A DNA stretch of 64,000 nt, from contig CM030366.1 of NCBI GenBank assembly GCA_017893485.1, positions 78,610,654 to 78,674,653 of the forward strand, given 5' to 3'. The position numbers and the translations under genes are program-made. Positions 21,573 through 33,427 of this stretch are shown here, piece by piece. The stretch comes from Hemerocallis citrina. Taxonomy: Eukaryota; Streptophyta; Magnoliopsida; Asparagales; Asphodelaceae. Each line of letters opens with the position of its first letter. Position 1 is the stretch's first letter. The notes beneath the pieces were generated by a model. The model did no database searches, was not told the origin of the DNA, and saw only the letters and a list, made by a program, of their open reading frames with translations.

Positions 21573-23205
21573 GGCCAAGTTAAGGGGGCTTGACCCTCGA
21601 CACTCACCTCGAGCCACGCCCTAGCTTTCTCAAGCTAACAGGACTTCACGCTCGGCAGTGCCTCCGAGCCACAACCCGACAACTCTTCTCCCAAGTTAAG
21701 GGGGCTCGACCCTCAGCACTCACCTCGAGCCACACCTTAGCTTTCTCAAGCTAACAGGGCTTCGCCCTCGGCAGTGCCTCCGAGCCACAACCCGACAACT
21801 CTTCTCCAAGTTAAGGGGGCTCGACCCTCGGCACTCACCTCGAGCCACGCCCCAACTTTCTCAAGCTAACAGGGCTTCGCACTCGGCAGTGCCTTCGAGC
21901 CACAACCCGACAACTCTTCTCCTAAGTTACGGGGGCTCGACCCTCGGCACTCACCTTGAGCTACGTCCTAGCTTTCTCAAGCTAACAGGACTTCGTGCTC
22001 GACAGTGCCTTCGAGCCACAACTCGACAACTCTTCTCCCAAGTTAAGGGGGCTTGACCCTCGGCACTCACCTCGAGCCACGTCCTAGCTTTCTCAAGCTA
22101 ACAGGGCTTCGCGCTCGGTAGTGCCTCCAAGCCACAACCCGACAACTCTTCTCCCAAGTTAGGGGGCTCGACCCTCGACACTCACCTTGAGCCACGCCCT
22201 AGCTTTCTCAAGCTAACAGGGCTTCGGGCTCGGCAGTGCCTCCGAGCCACAACCCGACAACTCTTCTCCAAGTTAACGGGGCTCGACCCTCGGTACTCAC
22301 CTCGAGCCACGCCCTAGCTTTCTCAAGCTAAGAGGGCTTCGCGCTCACAGTGCCTCCGAGCCACAACCTGAGAACTCTTCTCCCAAGTTAAGGGGGCTCG
22401 ACCCTCGGCACTCACCTCGAGCCACGCCTTAGCTTAATCAAACTAACAGGGCTTCGCGCTCGGCAGTACCTCCGAGCCACAACTCGACAACCCTTCTCTA
22501 AGTTAAGGGGGCTCGAACCTCGGCACTCACCTCGAGCCACGCCCTAGCTTTTTCAAGCTAATAGAGCTTTGCACTCGGTAGTGCCTCCGAGCCACAACCC
22601 AACAACTCTTCTCACAAGTTAAGGGGACTCGACCCTCGGCATTCACCTCGAGCCACGCCCTAGCTTTCTCAAGATAACAGGGCTTCGCGCTTGGCAGTGC
22701 CTCTGAGCCACAATCCCACAACTCTTCTCCCAAGTTAAGGGGGCTCAACCCTCGGCACTCACCTCGAGCCATGCCCTAGCTTTCTCAAGCTAACAGGGCT
22801 TCGCACTCGGTAGTGCCTCCAGCCACAACCCAAAAACTCTTCTCCAAGTTAAGGGGGCTCGACCCTCGGCACTCACCTCGAGCCACGCCCTAGCTTTTTC
22901 AAGCTAACAGGGCTTCACGCTCGGCAGTGCCTCCGAGCCACAACCCGACAACTCTTCTCCCAAGTTAAGGGGGCTCGACCCTCGGCACTCACGTCGAGCC
23001 ACGCCTTAGCTTTCTCAAGCTAACAAGGCTTCGCGCTCTGCAGTGCCTCCGAGCCACAACCTGACAACTCTTCTCTCAAGTTAAGGGGGCTTGACCCTCG
23101 GCACTCACCTCGAGCCATGCCCTAGCTTTCTCAAGCTAACAGGGCTTCACGCTCGGCAGTACCTCCGAGCCATGACCCAACAACTCTTCCAAGATACGGG
23201 GGCTC
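21573..23205. repeat. Tandem array 1 of the Tat element, about 14 units of about 117 bp
   Basis: Each unit is a dimer of two related halves of about 58 bp. One half contains caagttaagggggctcgacc and then cctcgagccacgcc. The other contains caagctaacagggcttcgc and then cctccgagccacaac. The array starts about 100 bp after the integrase stop. Long open frames on either strand through it are a by-product of the repeat. Confidence 0.9.
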
Positions 23206-23560
23206 GGCCTTCGGGATCCCAGCTCTCCTCCCTACCCAAAAGTTTTCATTAAGATTTAGGGCGCTCGCCTTTGGCAAACGCCCCAGTCCTGAACCTTGGG
23301 TCGATCCACCTCTCACCCGCTGACAGCCCAGGGTAAACGGCGCTCAGAGACGAAACCCCGAATTGTCAAAGGGTGGCAGGGAGCCACCGATCTGGGACTC
23401 TCGACCAAAAATTCTATTTTAGGGCGCCCGCCTTCGGCGAGCACCCCGAGTCCCGCCCCGGGATCGACCCACCTCTCACCTGCTGACAACTTGGGGTAAA
23501 CGGCCCTCGGAGCTGCAACCCCGAATTGTCAGAGGGTGGTAGGAAAGTCACTGGCGACGG
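23206..23560. repeat. Two-copy direct repeat after array 1
   Basis: Two copies of a unit of about 175 bp (about 23247 and 23421), each with gggcgc..cgcc, gatc(g/c)acccacctctcacc and ccccgaattgtca. Confidence 0.7.
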
Positions 23561-23999
23561 GATTTCACAGTGAAATGAGACAATTTCTGATGAACTTCTG
23601 GTGAAGGGGTGAGGGTTTTATAGCCCTCCGGTGAGGCGCATTTATGACATTGGAGAGTCCAAACGACGGAAGATGAAACGTCCCCTATTAAGTGTTATCG
23701 GAAGGTGAAACGTTCCCCATTAAGTGCTATCGGAGAACAAAACAGTTGGGCTCCCGGGCAAAGCAGGGGGTTCAGAGCCCGGTTTGAGGGGCAGTCAACA
23801 TCCCTAATTTTTCCAAATCAACAATGGTCGGACAAATCAAGTCTTATTCATAAACACCTTCAAAGACTACGGTACAATTAAAAAACGTTACAGCATTCTC
23901 CCTAAACTTATCCCTAAGGGTCTCTCCCCAGACCCTCCGGGCTCACAAGAGCCGCCTCGAGCCTAGCGAAACGGCTCCACCCTCCAGCAATCTCATCCC
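23561..23999. other. Non-coding spacer (possible 3' UTR of the antisense ORF)
   Basis: No reading frame stands out. It contains a pair of short near-repeats (gatgaaacgtcccc and gtgaaacgttcccc) around 23670-23715. Confidence 0.4.
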
Positions 24000-26966
24000 C
24001 AACTTGGGCATAGCCATTGTCGACGTCCCTGCAACCGAGCTCTGCGCTCAGCAGGCCTCGCCATCTCTAGATCCATGGTCGGCGAGGAGCCTAAGACAGA
24101 GGGGCCTCCTGGCTCAGGCCGGCCGAGCCGAGGTCGTCCGACGCCTAGCAACACCTTCAGCCTCTGAATCTCCAGCTCCTTCTCAACAACGACCTCGCGA
24201 AGAATGGATTCGGAGGTCTGATGCCTGGTAGAGGCATCAGACAGAGCCCATGTTGTCTCGGTACTTCCCTAATCGCAGTCGGATAGGGCCTTCTTCAGAC
24301 GAGCCGCCTCTAAGCTGAGCTCCTTAGACTTGTTCATAAAATAGCCCACCGTAGCTTCTCGGTCGCGAGCCTGCTTACGATAGCAAATCAGCACACTCTC
24401 CTTGGACTCTAGCTTATTTCGAAGTTACCGGACCTCGACAGAACTGAGGTCGGCCCCGGCAGTCTCGTTCATCTAGCAAAAACAGGGGAAAGGCAATGAT
24501 TCACTAAAAAAGCTTACTAAAAACAACAAGTCACAGAGGGTCGACCAAAATTTTGTTTTTATAAATTTAAAAATTGTGTTACAGAAAGCAGTGGCCAGTC
24601 CGCACAAGGCAAGTACAAATAAAAAAAAGAAAGTAAAAATCCTACACTACTTTGGCACCTCTTCGGCAGCCGGTTCACCCCCTGCCTCTTCCTCCAGATG
24701 AGGGTCCTTTGGAGCCTCGTCTTCCTCACCCCTGGGGGTCGGTGGAAGCATGGGAGGTGCCCACCGTAGTTTAGGTGGTCGATCTTGGCCTCCGGGTAGA
24801 GGTGTAGGAAGTGCTCCTTGGCCCGGTCGTATGCATCGTCTTGAGCTTGGATAAGCTCGTCCGCAGAGGCCATCTCCAGCTCGTCATAATCCAACTTCGC
24901 CACAGCTCAAACCGCCGCGACCTCGCACACATGCTGATCCTGCAGAGAAGCCATCTCGGCTTGGAGGATCGCATGAGCTCCCTCAACCACAATCAGCTCA
25001 TCCTTCAGCTTCTTTCCCTCTCGGATGTACCGCTCGGCATTCCGCTTCTCAAGCTGAACCTCCTTCTCTAGGAACTTCCTTAGATGCACCCCGTGCAGCA
25101 GCACCTGGCCGAGGAAAATTGAGTTAGACGCAAAATTCATAAATACTAAGCACAAAGCAGATAACTAACAAATACTTACCTCGACCTGCGCCTGAGCCCA
25201 CTTCATGTAGGCCACCTCGGACGTCACTCCCGCCAGATTCATCTGGTCATGCTCCGTGATGAGTTTTTCCGCCACCTCCACCACGATCGGGCCCTCCGTC
25301 ATGGTGTCGCCCTCCTTAACCACCCAATCCGGGGCAAACAACCTTAGACCCCTCTTGCCCACCATCTCCTGGGCATCAGGGCAAAGTGCTAGGGTCCCTG
25401 CCTTCAGAACCTCCACCACCTTCTTACTACTGGAGCTCGGCTCCGACTCCTTAGCCCCCTAGATGGGTGGCTTCTCTTCGACTTCTTCGGAGGCCACTCT
25501 GAAGATCCCTAGTCCGCCCCCTGGGTGGACCCTATGGCCAGGGCAGCCTTCTCCTTGGAAGCCTTCTCCCTGTCAGCTCTCCTCTTCGCGGCCAAGGCCA
25601 GGAGGGCATTACTCGTCTCGAGGCTCTTTGCATCCATCGCTAAAGAAAAAGAAAAATGTTAATACGAAGGCAAAAAATTAAGCAAAGTGGAAACAAAAAC
25701 TTATAAGGGGGCGCAAGGCTCAGTCTGGCTCGGGCCAGATGTAACTCTGTGACGCGCGGACAACCAATGCTGTGACCCTATACAATTTTATCCACTTCAG
25801 CCCATTCCTTTTTCGTCGAGTCCCTCCGCCTCGGGGGTTTATGGTTCGGCTTGTAAAAATTCCAGACTGTAGGAATTTCCCAAGGCGTCTCGCTCCGAAC
25901 AACGAGGTACTTCTCCTTCCATGCCTTTATTGAGTCCGGGTGGCCATGCATCTCTCTTGTGGGGGCGTGGCAACATATAGAAGATCCCCTCCATATCTCC
26001 GAGCGAGCTCACCCTCAAGACGACATGGAAATACTTAAGCTTCAACTTGACCCCCTTCTCCTGGCACTTTAGGATGAAGCAGACCAGATGCTTCCAGGAG
26101 TTAGGGCCGTACCGCATCGGACTCAGCTCCCCCCACCTCAGCACCCTCTTGATAAACGGGTGCAGCGGCAACCTCAGTTCCGAGACGAAAGTGTCCTTGG
26201 GAAACTTACAGAAACTTTTCTCCAACTCAGTAGTTGGACAAAGACCGGGGCTCGGAATCAGCAACTCAAACTCCCGAGGAATGAAGTAAGCCACCCTTAA
26301 TATCGGCAAGTAGTCCTCTTTCAGCACACACTAGACGCTGTCCATCTTTATCATGCTCCGATCAGATGCACGCTCCCCCGCAGTAAATAGGACAAGTTCC
26401 TCAACATCTTTAGGATACATCCTGATTGACCCTGGGTTCCTATTAGATGGAGGAGGAACCGCAAGCCCTTCTCCGAGATCGTCTGATGTGCTCGGATTGT
26501 CTGGCCGAATCCACTTTCTTTTCCTCCTACGGGGGCGAGGCTTCCGCTCCGGAGGCGGAGTCGACAACGGGGGCAGAGGGGGGAGACCCGTTTCTTCCGC
26601 GGCTGCTCCTTCATCAACCTCCTGGTCGCCCTCTCCCTCGATTCTTCCGTCACCCCCTCCTGGTCGCCCTCTCCCTCGATTCCTTCTTCGCCCCCTCCTG
26701 ATCGCCCTCCTCCTCAACAAGCTCCTCCTCAGACCCCTCCTCAGTCTCCTCCCCCGATGACCCCTCTTCCGGCATACGACTTTGCTAAGGGTCACGTCAA
26801 GAACCACATCACTCGTGCCCCCGGATACCGAATCTAGTTGTTCTTCCTCTTCCGAAGTAAGGTCATCCAGGGACCAAGACGTCGACTGTGAATCGACCTC
26901 CACCACACCGCGACCCGAAGAGCTCACCTCGGAACCGGACTGAGAGCTCGATGTAAGGAAACACAA
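24000..26966 (-). pseudogene. Antisense ORF of the Tat element (Transposase_28-like, 'putative gypsy type transposon'), spliced
   Basis: Several Tat clades carry an extra gene of unknown function on the opposite strand. A start at 26966 (MCFLTSSSQSGSEVSS) leads into a Ser/Glu- and then Arg-rich region. One in-frame stop at about 26331 is followed in the same frame by LKEDYLPILRVAYFIPREFE and LRLPLHPFIKRVLRWGELSP, the conserved core. Likely introns have clean borders. One has acceptor tttctttag at 25640. A 75-bp one at 25105-25179 has a gtaagt donor and cggccag acceptor. One has acceptor tttgctag at 24473. Downstream exons are coiled-coil-like (FLEKEVQLEKRNAERYIREG; KLDYDELEMASADELIQAQD; SKELSLEAARLKKALSDCD). 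Several stops make this copy non-functional. Confidence 0.75.
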
Positions 26967-27090
26967 TACTAACCTGGTTACCGAAAAATGGGAGGATCAC
27001 CGTAAAAGTTGTCACCGACAGCAAAGAGGTGAAAATTCCAGTTATGAAGAAAGAGAGCACAAAGTGAAGAATTGAAGGGAGGGGTGGGGG

Positions 27091-27100
27091 ACTTATAGAG
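27091..27100 (-). promoter_or_regulatory. Putative TATA box for the antisense ORF
   Basis: On minus, ctctataagt lies about 125 bp upstream of the first ATG (26966) of the antisense ORF, followed by a C-rich stretch. This is a plausible own promoter, inferred from position only. Confidence 0.4.
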
Positions 27101-27329
27101 TGGGAAAGACTCCTCGAATTCTGCAAAAAAAGTCTCCACCGTCCAATCTTGATCATCAAGATCAAACGGCCACCAGTTACTCAAAAGCATCGATTTCCAC
27201 CCCCATAACGTCATCCTGACACATAAAACTCCGGTTTTACCCTCGGCCTTATCAGCTGGCACAGTGGCTCATCGCTCCCCCTTTCTTCCATGATAGAGGA
27301 GCGAGTTAAGCCACTTCGTTCCGTAAAAG

Positions 27330-29290
27330 TTTGAGCCATACCAAAGCTTTTCCAACAAGTTTTGGGACTCGGTGCTCGATTGTGACCTCGAACCATACCA
27401 AAGCTTTTCCAACAAGTTTTGGGGCTCGGTGCTCGGCGCTCGGCGCTCGGCAGTGACCTCGAGCCACCCCGAGCTTTTCCAACAAGTTTTGGGGCTCGGT
27501 GCTCAGTTGTGACCTCGAGCCAAACCAAAGCTTTTCCAACAAGTTTTAGGGGCTCGGTGCTTGGTTGTGACCTCGAGCCATACCAAAGCTTTTCCAACAA
27601 GTTTTGGGGCTCGACACTCGGCAGTGACCTCATGCCATCCCCTAGCTTTTCCAACAAGTATGGGGGCTCGAAGGTCGATAGCAATTCTGAGCCTCCCCAT
27701 CGCTTTTCCAATAAGCAAGGGGGCTCGGCGCTCGGCGGTGACCTCGAGCCACCCCTAGTTTTTCCAACAAGTATGGGGGCTCGACGGTTGGTGGCAATTC
27801 CGAGCCTCCCCATGGCTTTCCCAACATGCATGGGGGCTCGGCACTCGGCGATGACCTCGAGCCACCCCTTAGCTTTTCCAAAAAGTATGAGGGCTCGATG
27901 GTCGGTAGCAATTCCGAGCCTCCCCATGGCTTTTCCAACAAGCATGGGGCTCGGCGCTCGGCGGTGACCTCGAGCCACCCCCTAGCTTTTCCAACAAGTA
28001 TGGGGGCTCGACGGTTGGTAGAAATTCCGAGCCTCCCATGGCTTTCCCAACAATCATGGGGGCTCGGCGCTCAGCGGGGACCTCGAGCCACCCCCTAGCT
28101 TTTCCAACAAGTATGGGAGCTCGACGATCAGTAGCAATTCCGAGCCTCCCCATGGCTTTCCCAATAAGCATAGGGGGCTCGGCACTCGGCGGTGACCTCG
28201 AGACACCCCTTAGCTTTTCCAACAAGTATGGGGGCTCGACGGTCGGTATCAATTCCGAGCCTCCCCATAGCTTTTCCAACAAGCATGGGGGCTCGGCGCT
28301 CGACGGTGACCTCGAGCCACCCCGTACTTTTTCCAACAAGTATGGGGGATCGACGTCGGTAGCAATTCTGAGCCTCTCCATGGCTTTCCCAACAAGCATG
28401 GGGGCTCGGGCTCGGCGGTGACCTCGAGCAACCCCCTAGCTTTTCCAACAAGTATGGGGGCTCGACGGTCGGTAGCAATTCCGAGCCTCCCCATGGCTTT
28501 CCCAATAAGCATGGGGGCTCGGTCGCTCGGCGATGATCTCCAGCCATCCCCTAGATTTTCCAACAAGCTCGGGGGTTCGACGGTCGGTAGCAATTCCGAG
28601 CCTTCCCATGGCTTTTCCAACAATCATGGGGTCTCGGCGCTCGGCAGTGACCTCGAGCCCCCCTAGCTTTTCCAAAAAGTATGGGGGCTTGACGGTCGGT
28701 AGCAATTCTGAGCCTTCCCATGGCTTTTTTAACAAGCATGGGGGCTCGGCGCTCAGTAGTGACCTCGAGCCACCCCCTAGATTTTCCAACAAGTATGGGG
28801 GCTCAACGGTAGGTACCAATTCCGAGCTTCCCCATGTCTTTTCCAACAAGCATGGGGCTCGGTGCTTGGCAGTAACCTCGAGCCACCCCCAGCTTTTCCA
28901 ACAAGTATAAGGTGTCGACGGTCGATACCAATTCCGAGCCTCCCCATGGCTTTTCCAACAAGCATAGGGGCTTGGCACTCGGCAGTGACCTCGAGCCACC
29001 CCATAGCTTTTCCAACAAGTATAGGGGCTCGACGGTCGGTACCAATTCCGAGCCTCCCCATGGCTTTTCCAACAAGCATTGGGGCTCGGCGCTCGGCAGT
29101 GACCTCGAGCCACCCCCTAGCTTTTCCAACAAGTATGGGGGCTCGACGGTCGGTACCGATTCCGAGCCTCCCCATGGCTTTTTCAACGAGCATGGGGCTC
29201 GACCCTCGGTAGTGACCTCGAGCCACCCCCTAGCTTTTCCCACAAAGCTTGGGGCTCGACGGTCGGCAGGCAATTCCGAGCCATGCTTAG
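27330..29290. repeat. Tandem array 2 of the Tat element, higher-order dimers of about 57-bp monomers
   Basis: Monomers start cttttccaacaagt. Between about 27640 and 29220 they alternate strictly. Form A ends gacggtcggtagcaattccg, with ccgagcctccccatgg. Form B has gcgctcggcggtgacctcga, with gagccaccccctag. This gives dimers of about 115 bp. The first few hundred bases (27330-27640) are a simpler run of the B form. The core ggggctcg...cctcgagccac is shared with array 1, so both arrays have a common monomer ancestor. Confidence 0.9.
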
Positions 29291-29550
29291 CTCCCACAGA
29301 TGAGCTTCTTGGCTCGGCAACTGAGCGTTTAGCCTCGCCACCTGAACTCAGCAAGACTCAGTGCTCGACACTCGACGCTCGGCTCACGAGCCTCTGTTCT
29401 CAGCTCTCGATGCCCCTCATAAGGGGATCCCCTTCATCCTACTCCACTGGCCTCTCCAGGAAGATACAAACCACATATTTACCATACTCACCGCTCCTCT
29501 CTTCCTACAGAGGCGAATCACTCCTACACGGCTGAATTACCTAGCCCTCC
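29291..29550. other. Tat element segment before the PPT
   Basis: Non-repetitive continuation of the 3' region with no supported gene. Confidence 0.4.
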
Positions 29551-29566
29551 AGAAGTGGGGGGCTCC
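29551..29566 (+). promoter_or_regulatory. Polypurine tract of the Tat element
   Basis: agaagtggggggctcc lies directly before the 3' LTR and would prime plus-strand DNA synthesis. Confidence 0.65.
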
Positions 29567-30066
29567 TGATATGGGTCAGATGACGTGTCCCCTCCTGGGC
29601 GGTCAGATCTCCTCAAAACCAGCTCTTCCCTGATCATCAGATCTACCCAGAGCCAGATGGGCCTCTTCCACGTCAGGCCCACGAGCAAATGGGTCCGACT
29701 CGGCCCAGCAGGGTCTCAAACCCATTTCCTCTGCCAATAAATACCAGACCCCCTCCTCACTGGCTAGGTAATCAACCTTTCTACCTCTGAACCCTAGATA
29801 TTGTTACTTTTCCAAGTAACTGACTTGATCATCAGAGGGCCTGTCACCGGGACTTGTCCCGGTGTTTCTAGACAGTGTGCAGGTACCGAAGATCCAAGCC
29901 GAGCTACTGGATCCGAGCCGAGCACCGGGCCTCTACCCCTCCGCTCCTACTTTCGAGCCGCTCCCGCTCCCTGGGGTCGAACCGATGCTAGCACCAACGG
30001 TTTTCCTCTCACAAATTACAAGAACTCACACCTGTTGTAGCCATACCCCAAAAACAAACCACATCA
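29567..30066 (+). repeat. 3' LTR of the Tat element
   Basis: 500 bp, aligned throughout to 15478-15995. The TATA position reads aataaata here, so the two copies have diverged even in the promoter. Confidence 0.9.
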
Positions 30067-31322
30067 ATATCTATAATTTCTAACATCACATTTCATTTTC
30101 CCTGAAAGTTCATAATTTAACTATACAGATTTGTTAAATCAAATGTATTTAAATTACTTTACTTAAAACAAAACAAAATGAAAAAAAATACATATTTGTG
30201 CATTTTGTAATTTTTTTATAAGAATGTATAGTAATTGTAATTTGTAATGGCAGTTTAGTAATTTGGAGATAAACTGTTTGGCTTGGTGCAATCTAATCTC
30301 ATAAATGTATACTAGGTTTGCCCATGGGCACATGCCTACGTCTTTGGAACGATGCAGCATATGAAAAGTCCTGTAAACTGTAAAATATATGTAATCTTGT
30401 TTGACTAATATATCTCATAGATATCAACATTTATATACAATCACATAGGCTAGAAACTCTACGATTAGTTATAAAAACAATTAGAATGTCATAAAAAAGT
30501 CACATAGGCATCTCTAAATTCTATTTTTTTTATATCATACGGATAGAGCCATCCAAGCCCCCCTCAACACATCTATATAGTACCAATAACATATATAATT
30601 AAAACAGAGAATATATTTATAAATACAAACAAGGGCTACATACCGATATAACTAACAACAGAGACTACAACAGTAGCCCGAACTCCCCAAAATGAGTACA
30701 GAGTGATTCACACAAAACACATAAGTTCAACCATCATGCAATCCACTAGTAAAGTATTGTCCAACACATCAAGGAGGTAAAAATATTTGACGATTAACTT
30801 TGGTGTTCTCAGTGTATTCTACTATCAGATATTAATATACTTTCTGAGATACACTATATTAATGTTCATGTATGATACTAGATACATTTACTTTCCAGTC
30901 TTTCGGATGCATGAATCTGAGACTTCCATCATGGAGTTTATATAGCTCATGTTTGAATAGTAAGACAACAATTAGTTGTAAGTAAAAGTCCATGTTTCCA
31001 TTAGCATATTTTAAAAGTTAATTATAAATGGGAGTGTAAATTCCAACTTCTTAGAACTTTGAGAGTGCAAAATGATGAAATTTAACTTTTGAGGAGATAT
31101 TTGTTATTTTCAGTATAAATTTAAAGGATGAAATTTATCCAAGTGAATATCTACATGAGAAATCAAAAGAAGCATAAAAAACTATATTTAAATCTTCTAT
31201 TGCATTTGAAATCAATCAGAGATCTCCATGAAATAATATACATGAGCGATCAAAAGAGGCACTAAAAATCTGAAAAATCCGAAAAGTTACAAACCTGAAA
31301 TCTTAAAATCTAAATTTCTAAC

Positions 31323-31369
<47 letters not shown>
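31323..31369. repeat. (GA)n microsatellite
   Basis: About 23 uninterrupted GA units. A similar GA tract is found at the equivalent position of Helitron copy C (32987-33016). Confidence 0.95.
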
Positions 31370-31371
<2 letters not shown>

Positions 31372-31450
31372 AAAAAAGTGAAGAGAGGAGAGAGATAGTA
31401 ATAAAGTGAAGAGGATTTTAATTTTGGGGGAAAAAAGTTTAGTTTTGGGT

Positions 31451-31460
<10 letters not shown>

Positions 31461-31483
<23 letters not shown>
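31461..31483. repeat. Poly-G run of about 23
   Basis: An unbroken G-run after a T-run, just left of the MITE. Its length in the assembly may be unreliable. Confidence 0.9.
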
Positions 31484-31497
31484 TGAAATGTCTTTTA

Positions 31498-32160
31498 GAG
31501 CATCTGTAGTCGTTGGGGAAAAAACTATGCATATATGCATATATAGAAATAGAAAAAGAAGTTTTGCTGCAGTCGTCTAAAAGCTATTTTTATGAATAAA
31601 TCCAAGGGACGGCACATGAAGTGCCGTCCGAGGGATTAACGTCATTCAACCAAAAAAATTCGTCCTCGGAGTGCAAATAAAAAATTGCAAAAAAATTCTA
31701 AAAAATTACAAAAACATTTTACAAATTACGAAAAAATTACAAAAACATTTCATAAATTGCAAAAACAAATATAGAATTACAAAAACATTTCAAAAATTGC
31801 ATAAATCTCCGAACGGCACATGAAGTGCCGTCCGAGATATGCGGAGGCAAGGGACGACACATGATGTGTCGTCCGAGGGGTTTAAGCCTTTTGGGGGTTT
31901 TTTTAATTGAAAAAAAAAAAATCAAGGGACGGCACTTGAAGTGCCGTCCGACGAAAAAAATATTCGTTTTTTTGTGCGACGGGACTCGACGGCACTTCGA
32001 GTGTCGTCGCTCATATATGGATAAATCTCAAATCCATTCTCATTTATAGCAAGCGATTGTAGCGAAATATGGATAATATGCATATTTGGCAAACGAGTGC
32101 AGCTCGTTTTTGAGCCAAATATGCATATTATCGATATTTAGCAAACGACTACAGATGCTC
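31498..32160. mobile_element. Tourist/PIF-Harbinger-like MITE
   Basis: Perfect 17-bp terminal inverted repeats gagcatctgtagtcgtt, with TTA on both outer sides (31495-31497, 32161-32163), the 3-bp TSD of PIF/Harbinger MITEs. The interior holds four or more stem-loops of the ggacggcac...gtgccgtcc type and subterminal tatttggcaaacga repeats. 663 bp, no coding capacity. Confidence 0.8.
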
Positions 32161-32242
32161 TTAGGAGGGTGAATCTGAGCCATTAATTTTGTTTCAATTG
32201 AAGGAGAGTCACTTAATAGCTTTTTTTTCAAATTGTCTTGTG

Positions 32243-32243
<1 letters not shown>

Positions 32244-32293
<50 letters not shown>
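32244..32293. repeat. (CA)n microsatellite between two Helitrons
   Basis: About 25 AC units lying exactly between the 5' end of Helitron copy B and the 3' end of copy C. Confidence 0.95.
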
Positions 32294-32297
<4 letters not shown>

Positions 32298-32983
32298 GTT
32301 TGCTCGTGGGCATGTACCTACGACACTTCTTCAGAACGATGCAACATATGAAAAGCCCTATAAACAGTAAAATATACTATACAATTCTTGACAGTTTCAA
32401 AGAGTAAGAGTTACATTTAGTTTTCAGCATTTCGGATGTATGAATCTGAAACTTCCATCAGAGAGTTTATGTATCTCAAACTTGAATAGTAAGACAACAA
32501 TTAGTTGTAAATAAAATTCCATGTTTCCATCAGCATATGTTGAAAAAATAATTGTAAATGGGGTGTAAAATCCAACCTCTTAGAACTATGAGGATGCAAA
32601 TGATGAAGTTTAACTTCTGATGAGATATTTGTCACTTTCAGTGTAACTTTATAGGTTGAAATTTAACAAAGTGAATACTCATTTAAATCTTCCATTGCAT
32701 TTGAAATCAACTAGGGAACTCAGTAAAATTTTCTACATAAGCAATCAAGAGAAGCATACAAAATCTAAAAAGTCCAGGAATTACAAACCTGAAATCTCAA
32801 AATCTAAATGTTTGGGTACAGTGAAAAGAAAGTGAGAGAGATTTCCATTTAAATATTTCATTGCATTTGAAAACAATCAGGGGGACTTAGTGAAATTTTC
32901 TACATGAGCAATCAAAAGAAACATAAAAAATTCGAAAAATCCGAAAATTTACAAACCTGAAATCTGAAAATCTAAATTTCTAG

Positions 32984-33020
<37 letters not shown>

Positions 33021-33190
33021 AAAAAGTGAAGAGAGGAGAGAGGCATAGTAAGTGAGGATGATTTTTGTTTTGGGGGAAAAAACTTTTGGGGAAAAAATAT
33101 CTTTTGGCAGGGTGAATGTGAGCCATTCATTTTGTTTCAATTGAAGGAGAGCCACTTTATAGCTTTTTTTTCTTTCAATTTTTCTTATGA
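32294..33190 (-). mobile_element. Non-autonomous Helitron (copy C)
   Basis: Read on minus, it starts TCataagaaaaattgaaag at 33190 after an A. It ends gagcaaaCCTAG at 32294 before a T. It is homologous to copy B along its length (for example tttaacttctgatgagatat). It contains a tandem duplication of about 160 bp (around 32690-32815 and 32850-32980). Confidence 0.7.
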
Positions 33191-33210
33191 TAATATATAT
33201 ATAATATATA

Positions 33211-33375
33211 TCTATATAATAAAACACAAAGAAAGCTATCAAGTGGTTCTCCTTCAATTCCCTCAAAAATCAAAGGCCCAGATCTAACCTCACAAAACAT
33301 ATTTCCCCCCCAAAAATTCCCTCCAAAACTCAAATTCAAATCTCCCACTCAAAACAACTCATTTATTTATTTAAT

Positions 33376-33427
<52 letters not shown>

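Larger units (their letters stand above)
15478..30066 (+). mobile_element. Ty3/gypsy LTR retrotransposon, Tat lineage, with antisense ORF
   Basis: TSD atatc flanks the element (15473-15477 and 30067-30071). LTRs begin tgatatgggtcagatgac and end in tatca or catca. A PBS starting at 15996 and a PPT just before 29567 complete the structure. Internal order on plus is gag, protease, RT, RNase H, second RNase H, integrase. Then come a tandem array, a gene on the opposite strand, a second tandem array and the 3' LTR. Dual RNase H, the antisense ORF and repeat-rich 3' region are features of the Tat clade. At 14589 bp it is structurally complete, but every coding part has stops or frameshifts, and its two LTRs (518 and 500 bp) differ at many sites, so it is an old insertion. 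Confidence 0.9.
30312..32243 (-). mobile_element. Non-autonomous Helitron (copy B), interrupted by a MITE
   Basis: Read on minus, it starts TCacaagacaatttga at 32243, preceded by A. It ends in ggcaaaCCTAG at 30312, followed by T, with a hairpin-like cgtaggcatgtgcc just before the end. TC...CTAG ends between A and T and no TSD are the Helitron signature. The subterminal gctattaagtgactctcctt near the 5' end recurs in the other copies. The interior is non-coding and has GA- and G-runs; a 663-bp MITE sits at 31498-32160. Confidence 0.7.

Noticed and set aside
22527..22772. Open frame in array 1
   Set aside because: Repeat translation, as above.
27211..29354. Long open frames on both strands (up to 255 codons) between 27211 and 29354
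   Set aside because: They run through a tandem array whose monomer lacks stops in several frames; both strands are equally open and the peptides are just the repeat.
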